From NCBI GenBank assembly GCA_030411725.1, contig MU839850.1:248001-312000 (forward strand): DNA of 64,000 nt. Reading direction: 5' to 3'. Origin of the DNA: Echria macrotheca (Eukaryota > Ascomycota > Sordariomycetes > Sordariales > Schizotheciaceae). Each line of letters starts with the position of its first letter. The first letter of the stretch is position 1. Positions 54,668-64,000 of this stretch are shown one piece after another. Below the pieces are notes generated by a model. That model did no database searches. It was not told the origin of the DNA and was given only the letters and a program-made list of their open reading frames with translations. Made by a program: the position numbers and the translations under genes.

Positions 54668-56027
54668 CTATCCCCTTCTCGGTAGCCTCGGACTGCTCCC
54701 TAGAATACTGCTCCCATCCCTGGAGAGAATGCTACTGATGTCCAGGCTGCTTCTTGGGCCGCCACCGCCTCCGCCTCCGCCCATGCTGCTTCTTGGGGGA
54801 CCACCTCCCATACTGCTGCGCGGAGGCGGCAGCTGAGGCGCCCGCATGCCACCACCGTAGCTGATATTATGACGACCGGTATCATCATCGCTAGTGAGTG
54901 AAGCTTCAGAGTCGGTGTGCTCGTAACCACCGCCGAGACTCTCGGCCTCAGGGATATCGTCGTCAAGATTCGCGTCCATGTCCAGTTCCGGTTCGAGCTC
55001 GTCGGGATACATGGACCCGACCAGGTCGTCCTCCTCGAGCATGTGCGCCTGGTCCTCCTCGTCTATATCCTCGTCCGGAGTGTAGAGATCTCTGCCCGCC
55101 GCAGGCCCCTGACCGCCGCGCGCCATCATCTCCCGCATCCGGTCCTCGGTCGCGCGCATCGTCGCCACACGGTTCTGGAGCTCGCGCTGGTGCACCCGTC
55201 GAAGCTGTCGCCCGCCCTGCTGGCCACCCGGCACACTTTGATCATCCCCCTCATCGTCCTCCTCTTCCTCCTCGTCCTCGTCCTCGTCATCATCCTCGTC
55301 ATCATCATCATCACTAGCCCCATCAAACCCGAACCCACCCGCATCCGCATCAGGGATATCATCATCCAGATCCCTCCCCCCTCCCTCCCCGCCGTCCATC
55401 ATCATCTCATCCCCATCCGTCATCATTTCCCCGCCCTCGCCCTCCATGATATCCCCATCCTCGTCGCCCATCATCTCCCCGCCTACCCCCGCACCACCGG
55501 CTTCGGCGGCCTCGGCCTCAGCCAGCTCCTGCGCCAGCATCTCGCGCCGCATCGCCTCGGCGTGCTCCTCGGCCTCGCGCCGCTCCTCGCGCATCTGGAA
55601 CAGCGTCTTGGCCACCCCCGGCGGCTTGAGCCACGTGCTGCCCAGATTGGCCGCGTTGGCGCGCCGGCGCTCGTTGGTCCTCTCGTCGTCCCTCAGACGG
55701 CCGAGAGCCGATCGCTCGATCGCCTGCGCGCCGGCGTGCTGGCCCAGACGCATGCGCGGGTTGTTACTGTTGAGATTTGGGGGCACATTGTTGTTGGCGG
55801 GGAGGTTGACGTCGGGGGATAGCGGGTGGTGGGAGCCGGACGGGTCGCCGTTTTGGAGGTGGTACGGGTTCTGATGGGGGCGGCGCGAGGAGACGTACCA
55901 TAGTGAGTGGGACTGGGGGTTATCTTCTCGTCAGTTGTGAATACTTTTGGATATATATATCGGGGCAGGAGAGGGATGATAATGGACTTACGTCTCGCGG
56001 GGTGAGGTCGGGTAGGACTGAAAACAT
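54668..56027 (-). CDS. apc15: anaphase-promoting complex subunit Apc15/Mnd2-like
   Basis: Two exons on the minus strand, 56027-55992 and 55912-54668, giving 426 residues; the 79-nt intron has a GTAAGT donor. Exon 1 codes only MFSVLPDLTPRD, which joins to SHSLWYVSSRRPHQNPYHLQ. The pattern (M-x-LP-L-PR-x-LW) is the N-terminal Apc15/Mnd2 signature that docks on the APC/C platform. Apc15 promotes turnover of the mitotic checkpoint complex and Cdc20. A conserved basic helix region follows (NPRMRLGQHAGAQAIERSAL, STWLKPPGVAKTLFQMREER), then long acidic stretches with runs of Asp/Glu and Met. The C-terminus is Gly/Ser-rich. It is much longer than human APC15 (about 120 residues) but similar to other filamentous-fungal forms. 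The function of the extension is unknown. Confidence 0.85.
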
Positions 56028-59000
56028 GATGTCTGCTTCGCGGGCTAAGCCGCGTTTCCTCCGCGATTCCTTCGAAATGAAGAGCGAAAATGCTTTCCGT
56101 GTAAGCTACTCGGGTTGTAAAGAATGCGTCGATGAATGGCCAAGGGACTGCTCGTTCTCAATTGTTTGAGTTGTTTGGGTTGTTTGAATCACAGAAACAG
56201 TGCCAAGACAGTGCAAAATCCGACGCGAAGCTGTTTCCAAGGTCTACAGTACAAAGGTACTTACCCCGCGATGCGGCGTCACCGCAGGGATCAAGCGTCA
56301 AGGATGGCACAGGCTCCCCTGGCAGGGTCCTTGCTGAAAAAGCAACTTTGGTAAACGCATTTTGTACCATTTTCCCATTTTCCATCACCAACACGCAGGT
56401 AGGTATCGGTGTGTGTCGCGTGTCCCATCACTCCTCCCACGTCCAAATCCTCGGCGTCTCTCGAGACCGGCACACCGGCACCAGAGAGGAGACGACCCTT
56501 TCTGAGATTTGTCCCCAATTTGCCACTCTGCTGCCCGGCCGTACTCAGGCATTGCCCCGCGCACTCCACAGGCGGCCGTCTTCCTCAACCACAGAGAATT
56601 CAAGAGCCCCTGGTTTCGGGACTTGCACCGCAACGCACCGCACGTGTCCGCACCGGGACAGGGTGCGGAGAAGCTACACTAACCTGCTGCTTTAGTCGGC
56701 GGAATGAGATCGGAGTCTTCGCCGACTTCCCGCTCCTGCCATTGACCAATCCGTGCCTCTGGGAGACACATGCTGGAAAGGTTCCATCTCGGAAAGGCGA
56801 ACGACGACCCGAGTCTTGAATATTTTCCACACACGCGCCACGATGTCCTGACGGCATATCCGGGCGCTGTCTTCCGTAGTGTAGACAAGACTTGCTCCCG
56901 TTTGCCTTTCTTCCCAAAAATTGACGGTCCTTCTTCCCCTTCGTCCTGGGGAACACGTCCCAGCATCCAAGCTTTCCCGTCCCGAACGAGCACAGGGGTA
57001 CGGTAGTTTTTGTGAGGTAATTCAGAGGGCTTCTTGCCGCGCCGCGAGCACAGTTGGCTGTGATGACCCTGTCGCTGCCTGCAGGTCCAGCTCGTAGTGT
57101 CCTCCGCGTTTCCACTCGAATGAGACAGCGAAGCGCCTGAGCATGAGGCAAATCGCAAATGAGCCGCCCTTGCCAGTTCTCGCACTCCACGCTAAGGGTC
57201 CTCACCGCTCGGGATTTCTCGGAGCCATCTGCTCCTGCGTGGATGCAGTCGCTGGCCTATCCACTGCATCTCCCGGGGCTTCTGGCTGAGGAGGCTTGAC
57301 GCGTCCGGGTCATGCTCCAGAGAGAAAAAAAATTCTTCATGTTGCTCGATGTTTTCGCAGCTTACCTCCGACTGCCGACGGAAAAGGGCTTGAATGTCAC
57401 CCGAAAGACGTGGCTGGCCTTGTAAGTCGTCAGCCAATCGGACCCGCTGTAAAGCAAGACACCAATGACAAGGCACCGATGTCGGCCATTGGTCCCTCCA
57501 AGCGGCGGCGGCGAACACCGTGGCTCGAAACAAACCCCGGCAACACCAGCGATCCAAGGGTGTGGTCAGTCTCCGAGAACGGTGCAGTGGGTTTGACGCA
57601 GATCAGATGTTAAATCGCATCCCCGCTACAGGAGTTGAGAGGGCTGGATTCACGCAGACCACCCGCCGTACCCCCACCCTTTTGAAGGGTGCTTCTGGAG
57701 GTGGGTTTCCCCTTCTAGCGTTCCATGTATGTCACTCTTCCCGGCAGAATCGCGCCAGAAAAAAGTTGGTGGTTGCCCTTCGTCTGCGTCCACACCCTCC
57801 CCCTCCCCCGCTTCTTCGTTGACAGCGACGAGGCTCCCAGGAACTCGCGTGAGGGTTGCTTTTGAGGCTTCGTGACACGAGCCCAATTGCGGCTCCTTTG
57901 GGGCAATACCCGTCCAAGAAGGGGGTTGGATGCGGACGAGCAATGACAGAGGAGGTGCTGGTATGAGGTAAAATCTGCAACGTTCCACAGCTGCAGCTTG
58001 CCAGCATCTCCGGTGTGCAGGCCGCGAGATGTTGTGGAGGTCTCTTGTGCCGTCCTGCCGCGCACGGCCTGGCCGCTCTTCGACGCACACAGGACAATGC
58101 CTACCGAGCACATGAGATGCCGTTATATACCACCGATCCGGATTCCATGGCTGCCCATGGTTCTGCGGTACGGTCACTCCACGTCCCAGGACGGCCCCGG
58201 CCCAGACTCGTCAGCGTCTGTGCGTCGTAAGGCGATCTCAGAGCATCTCGTCCCCATGCAGGGATTGGAGGGAGGGGCGGAGGGTTCCAGCACGCTGCCA
58301 CTCGCCGAGCGAGATAAGGGTCGCAAGGCTACTGCAAGAAGCAGTTGATTGGCAAGACCGGATGCAGCTGGCCGTTTCCTGCTGATAATTCTTTTACAGC
58401 AACCTTCCCACCCATCTCGACGCCAATTGCAGTGGCAGCGTCGCTGGGAGTGCCCCGCCTCTGTCAATCGTCGAGATCCATGTGCCGGATCTGACGACAA
58501 TGCCTATTGCGGTCTGCTCGCGGCAGGCGAGCCCGAGGCCAGACAGTCCATATTCAGTTTATACTGCAGCTGCTCGACAATTGCACTGCAGCCGAACGTC
58601 GGGGGGTTTGCGAGCCGGTCATGATGACATGTCTATTGGCCGGTCGTTCGTCGAATAACCTGAGCAATTTTTGTTTTTGCTGGTTTGCCCCGATCGGAGT
58701 AGCAGGAGACCGAGAGAGGGTTGAGCTCTGGTAAATGTGGCTTGGTAGTGAGTGATACTGTGTAGTTAGTCGTCGGGCACAGGGAAACGGAGCCATGAGG
58801 TAGGCCACCCAAAAAAAGAAAATTTCCGACGAGCTTGAAAGAACAAAAAGGCCACAGAAGCGTCCTATTCGGAAAGAATGTATCGATATTCTGGTGGTGA
58901 TGAGTGAGGAGCGTCCTCCTGGATGAGGGGCTGCAGAGTGGCATGGTTTCGATTCAGACAGACTGGTGCTGCCGCGGGTTACAGGCGACATCGGCCAACG

Positions 59001-60440
59001 ATGTTTGAAAATGGCCGACGCTGATTGGTGGCCAGGCGCGGAACTGACGTCCAACTTTTTTCCCACGCCAGGCCGACAAGGATGGTGGCAGTTTGGCGGG
59101 TGCATTGCATGCAGGCGATGTTCATGGATCTCGGGCAAGGTTGAATAAACCCTGCCACATGCAGCTCAATGTGGGGTGCTTTCTTCCAGACCTCTCGACG
59201 CTGTGCCTCGCGACCCGTCGAGTTTCTCTTACACAAACTGGTTTTGTTAGGGAAAGAATACTAGACATGTCGTCCCCAGAAACTAATAAACAGACATACA
59301 CAAGCCCCCTCGTCAGCCCAGAGATGTGCGAGATCGAGCTTGTCCGAATGGGATCAAACCGGTGCTCTCCCCATTGCCCGCGGCAGAAAACTCTCCGCAA
59401 CTCTCGCCCATCTTTCACTCTACATCTATTTACACGTCGTGCCGCAGTCTCGGGTGTTTTGAGGGGAGCTGGTCCACTCAATGACACTACAAAGCCAGCA
59501 AGATTCGTTGGATTCGAAGCTTGCTCTCGTCAGCATCTTGCAAACTCCTGACCACTTGAATTGTCAGCCACTTCCTTTTCAGGCGAACTTTTATGTCCTA
59601 TAAAGCTGCCGATTCGCAGGAGAAATAGTCTTGCTCATTCGTTCGGGTCTCTACGGGTGTGACGTCCACGCTTGAATTGCCCAGTCAGTGGGAGAATCAG
59701 GCGGGGAGTCGTGACGGTCCGTCTTGGCTCATCTGGGAGATGTCGATCAAGAAGGACTTCGCGGGATGTCTTGTGCTCCGTACGGAGTAGCGAAAATCAG
59801 CTCACCACAACACCATCCATCTGTCTTAAGACGGACTCTGAAAAGGGGCAAACAAGTAGCAACAGCTACAACAGCGAGCAAGCCACAACCGGATTGCCAG
59901 CAAAAACGGGCGTCGACAGCTCTTCCCCCGCTGTGTTGCGGTGTTTTTGACATGTGGAACGAAAACAAAGGGGCGGGGGAACTGGACGAAGCGTTCGGTC
60001 CACTTTTTGTTCCCATGGGCCAAACCCGGAATGATCCAAAGGTGAGCTGCGAGGGCGTGGGAGAGTGAGTCAAATGGTCAGATCTCTGCCCTCTTCTCAG
60101 ATGCAGCCAGGGGAGGGGGAGGGGTACCTTCCAATGGCACTGCACGAATAGCCCGACCCGTTTTGAGACACAGAGACATCCACTCCAACCCTGTCTCCCC
60201 ACCTCCCCCACTCACGGCCAGAGCTAGGTTTGCCCTTTCACAACTGCACCTTTCGTCGTCTTGTCCAGTTGCCTCTCGTACCCTTGGCCTGCTCCGCTCC
60301 GGACGTGCTGTGTCAATTGACCGACGAGAAATCGCAGATCCAATACGCACACTCGCCGGGGGTGCCTTGACCACCAGTTGTAGCCTGTCCTCCGCAAGCC
60401 GACCCTCCGCCGCTGCCCACCGACTCTCGCCCATCCTCTT

Positions 60441-60500
60441 GATAAAAAGCGTGGTCGCCACCCCTTCTCCTTCCCTCCCCCCTCCCTCTCTTTCTTTCAC
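60441..60500 (+). promoter_or_regulatory. probable core promoter of glutamate synthase
   Basis: A TATA-like gataaaaagc at 60441-60450 is followed by a 40-bp run that is almost all C and T (60461-60499). This is the layout of highly expressed fungal genes. It lies about 1.4 kb before the ATG, which a 5'UTR intron would explain. Inference. Confidence 0.45.
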
Positions 60501-60606
60501 GAATTTTCGATCTTCCGGCCCGGCCCAGAGCTCTTCTCCTCGCGTATCCCGAGTGCCGAGTAAACAGAGTCACCGTCCAGTCTCGGAGGTGTATCCAAGC
60601 CAATTG

Positions 60607-61740
60607 GTAAGTCATGGACAATGCCCACCCAGCACCCTTCCACCACCAGTGTTCCCTCCGCCGAGGCCGTCCGGATCCCGAGGCTCGATCCTTCCCATGC
60701 CACGGTTACGGCACCCAGCCGACGACATCACTTGGATTCCCGACGTGGGGCAGCCGCCCTCTCATCTGTTTGGGCCTGGCGCCGAAGATTGGAGGGTGCT
60801 CCCATGCCCAGCGTAGACGCAAGCGGCAGTACCAGGGAGACGGCACGGAAACAAAAAAGAGAGTGCGAGCAGTTCATGATGTCTTGGACCGACACCGACA
60901 ACACCGCTTGCTCAATGGGCACGAAGGTCCAGTTACCTTCCTTTGGTGGGGTGGCGCTGAGTCCTTGCCCCGCCCCCGCTCGTCCGGCTGTTGGTGATGG
61001 AGCTTCATTTTCTGCTCAGGACAGCACGCCCCGCCTCCAGATAACACCGCAATGGCTTGTCAACACCTTGGGTGGAGTCTAGAATGTCATTCCGGCGCAT
61101 CGGCAGGCAATGGCTACGATTACCGACCGACAGACCAAAGGGCTCTGCGGCTTCCCCTCGCCAATGTCTATCGGTCAACACCACAGCCGGACCGTCCTAT
61201 CAGATCGCGAGAATATAGCCGCATGGGGGCGATAAGGCACCACGCAATTGGCCTGTCGTCATATCGCATCCCGCGTGGAGACGGAGCGGTTGTGAGTGGG
61301 CAGGCATGGAATTGGCTGGGTGCCTCGATGCCATTGCATCACGAGCTTTGCTGGAACCCCCAAAGCTTACAGCTATCGGATGAGCTATCGTGCAGCCGTG
61401 CAGCTGTCGCACACTCGCTGTGCTACCATTGAGTTACATGGTCATGCATCCACGCCGCGCCAATCTGCAGCACGACGGTCGAGACCGGCGGGTGAATCTT
61501 GCCTGGAAGTGTTCATCTCTGTACATTTTCCCCTATCTCGTTCCGTGCGGCGTCACGGATATTGTGAGAAAGCCTGCGGGGACCGATGACATCCGGATAC
61601 ATGCCCAAAGGGACCAGGAGACACTTCCGGACTCGATGGGAATTACTGAACGGCCTTCTGGACATATACTCCTTGCACAATACACAAAATCACGGCCTTT
61701 ATTTTGCTGTGATGCATGAGACTGACTCGTTTTCTTTTAG
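60607..61740 (+). other. candidate 5'UTR intron (1134 nt) of glutamate synthase
   Basis: Donor ccaattg|gtaagt at 60607, branch actgac near 61718, polypyrimidine acceptor cgttttcttttag ending at 61740. After splicing, the first AUG is the one at 61858, which fits the protein model. This is far longer than the other introns in the window and is not proven. Confidence 0.45.
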
Positions 61741-61857
61741 AACAGACCCGTGCCATCCTAGCGGCGCTGCTGCTCCTGTGCTAGACAGCCGACTCGACCC
61801 GGCGCACGCCCTTTGGTTCTCAACAGCCAGGGACTCGACAAGCAAAGCTTGCCTAGC

Positions 61858-64000
61858 ATGGGCCTGATCGAGGACTTCGACGATCGCAACATCCAGCTTG
61901 AGGCCGAAACAGACTCATACCACCCTTATGAGTACCAAGAGGAGGGAAATACCTCATGGGCTGGTGCCCTCCCGGTGAAGCAGTACGTTACAAGCCATAA
62001 ACTCCTCGGTTTCCGATACTGACTTGGTTCCTTAGGGGTCTGTATGATCCTGAACTCGAAAAAGATGCTTGCGGTGTAGGCTTTGCTTGGTAAGACGCTC
62101 GCGATTCAATGCCGCGAGCACGCTCGCTAATAACCTGCAGCCACATTAAGGGCAAGCCTAGCCACAAGATCGTCAGCGATGGTGAGTGAACAGATTCTCT
62201 ATGAGGCTGGCTTTGCTAACAGCTTCTCAGCACGAAACCTCCTGTGTAACATGACCCATCGGGGTGCCGTGGGATCAGATGCGCGAGATGGTGACGGTGC
62301 AGGTGTCATGACCTCGATTCCTCACAAGTTTTTTATCAAGAACTTTGAGCGAGAGGTTGGCATCAAGCTGCCTCCTTTGGGCCAGTATGCTGTGGGAAAC
62401 CTGTTCTTCAAGCCGGACCCAGAGACCTTGGAGGAATCCAAGCGGCAATTGGAAGATGTTGCCGAATCCTTGGGCTTGAGAGTGCTCGGGTGGCGAGAGC
62501 CCCCCGTGGACTCGACGCTGCTCGGGCCTGCTGCCGCTTCTAGGGAGCCCACGATCCTGCAGCCTTTTGTTGTCTTGCAGTCCGCTTATGGCTCGGGCAA
62601 TGCTCCCGAGACCACGGACCCCGAGAAGTTTGATGAGAGGCTCTTTGAGCGACAGCTCTATGTCCTCCGCAAGCGTGCAACACATACCATTGGCCTCCAG
62701 AACTGGTTCTACCTCTGTTCCCTCTCCAACAAGAACATTGTCTACAAGGGGCAACTGGCGCCGGTACAGGTCTACCAGTACTACCACGACTTGGTGAACG
62801 CCGATTACGAGGCTCATTTTGCCTTGGTGCACTCCCGTTTCTCGACCAACACTTTCCCGTCCTGGGATCGTGCGCAACCCCTGCGATGGGCGGCACACAA
62901 CGGTACGTCCATGCTTCTCCCGGTCCTGTAGCTTATTGCTAATTCCCGCTGCAGGCGAGATCAACACCCTTCGGGGTAACAAGAACTGGATGCGTGCCCG
63001 TGAGGGTGTGATGCAGTCTGACATTTTCGGTGACGAGCTGGAGATGCTCTACCCCATCGTTGAGGATGGTGGTTCAGACTCGGCTGCGTTCGACAACGTC
63101 CTAGAGCTGCTCACCATCAACGGTGTTCTCTCCCTCCCCGAAGCTGTCATGTTGATGGTACCAGAGGCGTGGCAAGGAAATGCGCTCATGGACCCCAAGA
63201 AGGCCGCTTTCTACGAGTGGGCCGCTTGCCAGATGGAACCATGGGATGGGCCAGCCCTGTTCACGTTCGCTGATGGGCGGTTCTGCGGTGCCAATCTCGA
63301 CCGTAACGGCCTGAGACCTTGCCGCTTCTACGTCATGGACGATGACCGTATTATCTGCGCTTCCGAGGTGGGCACGATTGCCGTCGAGCCGGAGAAGGTC
63401 ATCCAGAAGGGTCGCCTGCAGCCCGGGCGCATGCTTCTCGTTGATACACAAGCTGGTCGCATCATCGACGACTCGGAGCTCAAAGCCGCCGTGGCCAGCC
63501 GTCATGATTTCCGCGCATGGCTGGACAAGGAGTTGATCACGCTGCCCAGGATCCTAGAGCATGCCTCACAGAACAGCAGCTTGGAGCTCGCAGCAAAGCT
63601 TGACGACTCTAAACTTCACGAAGACCCGCTGTTGCACGCCTTCGGCTACACCTTTGAGCAGGTCAGCTTGCTGCTTGCTCCCATGGCTTCGGACGAGAAG
63701 GAGGCGCTTGGTTCCATGGGTAATGACGCTCCTTTGGCCTGCCTGTCCCAGGCGCCGAAGCTGCTCTACGAGTACTTCCGTCAGCTTTTCGCCCAGGTCA
63801 CCAACCCCCCTATTGATCCCATCAGAGAGTCAATTGTCATGTCTCTGGAGTGCTATGTCGGTCCTCAAGGCAATCTTCTCGAGATGGATGCCTCCCAGTG
63901 CGGTAGACTTCTTCTGCCCAGCCCCATCTTGTCGATTCCCGAGTTCAACGCGCTGAAGAACATGTCGACCCTGCACCCTGAATGGACGGTCAAGACCATC
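61858..64000 (+). CDS. glt1: glutamate synthase [NADH] (GOGAT), N-terminal part (3' end outside window)
   Basis: Five exons in the window, 61858-61982, 62036-62089, 62141-62181, 62231-62902 and 62955-64000, coding the first 646 residues; the gene runs off the end. The enzyme converts 2-oxoglutarate and glutamine to two glutamates with NADH, in nitrogen assimilation with glutamine synthetase. The class II glutamine amidotransferase domain begins at Cys54 (DACGVGFAC), the nucleophile freed by removing a 53-residue propeptide. Yeast Glt1 also has a 53-residue propeptide, which supports the ATG chosen. Further motifs are NLLCNMTHRGAVGSDARDGD, LVHSRFSTNTFPSWDRAQP, HNGEINTLRGNKNWMRAREG and FADGRFCGANLDRNGLRPCR. 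The central domain starts near LHAFGYTFEQVSLLLAPM. All intron phases agree; two very short exons (54 and 41 nt) flank the catalytic Cys region. FMN, Fe-S and NADH domains lie beyond the window. Confidence 0.95.

Larger units (their letters stand above)
56028..61857. other. 5.8-kb divergent intergenic region with the glutamate synthase leader
   Basis: Between the divergent apc15 and glutamate synthase genes. From 56028 to about 60400, only short unrecognisable frames are seen on either strand. From 60441 there is a probable promoter followed by a 5'UTR with a candidate long intron (60607-61740). No RNA gene was recognised. Confidence 0.55.

Noticed and set aside
57650..58177. 175-codon minus-strand frame between apc15 and glutamate synthase
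   Set aside because: Composition is not protein-like, nothing is recognisable, and competing frames of similar length exist on the other strand.

Overview
The window is nuclear DNA of a filamentous ascomycete (Pezizomycotina, most like a Sordariomycete). The genes carry short introns (about 42-124 nt) with GTRNGT-type donors and RCTRAC branch sites. A VeA velvet regulator, Zn2Cys6 factor, NHA1-type antiporter, opsin-related protein and NADH-type glutamate synthase all point to filamentous fungi. Sixteen protein genes can be supported. No tRNA, rRNA, CRISPR or intact transposon was found. Exon joins were worked out by reading frame, splice signals and family similarity, not from transcripts.

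Layout, left to right. 0-4.1 kb: the 3' part of an NLR-type (NACHT/ankyrin) gene with ten near-identical ankyrin repeats, then a gene-poor stretch with a short inverted repeat whose arms differ only by C/T and G/A transitions. 4.1-9.4 kb: a sterol-uptake-type Zn2Cys6 regulator whose zinc cluster is split by a GC-AG intron, and a conserved hypothetical protein. 9.4-18.7 kb: bifunctional PFK-2/FBPase-2 (minus), tRNA deaminase subunit Tad3 and a plasma-membrane Na+(K+)/H+ antiporter. 20.6-30.3 kb: an Mga2/Spt23-like ER-anchored regulator, a Gly-rich conserved hypothetical protein (minus) and VeA (minus). 30.3-36.9 kb: a 6.6-kb stretch without a recognisable gene upstream of veA. 36.9-46.8 kb: a Delta24-sterol-reductase-like flavoprotein (minus), an opsin-related protein lacking the retinal lysine, and the GID-complex armadillo protein Vid28/Gid5 (minus). 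48.6-56.0 kb: a compact run of small housekeeping genes (Pho85-type cyclin, EMC10, H2A.Z chaperone Chz1, SNARE Bet1, APC/C subunit Apc15). 56.0-61.9 kb: a long divergent intergenic region with a probable promoter and 5'UTR intron. 61.9-64.0 kb: the first 646 codons of glutamate synthase, running off the window.

The genes are mostly independent housekeeping and regulatory functions, not a biosynthetic cluster. Several touch membrane-lipid control (Upc2-like factor, Mga2-like factor, Delta24-reductase-like enzyme), but they are far apart and linkage is not evidence of a pathway.

The most notable unexplained signals are four. A roughly 270-345 bp element occurs downstream of both mga2 and vid28, in sense orientation to each. 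Two GC-AG introns sit at critical coding positions. The NLR has homogenised ankyrin repeats. The gene-free region upstream of veA is unusually long.
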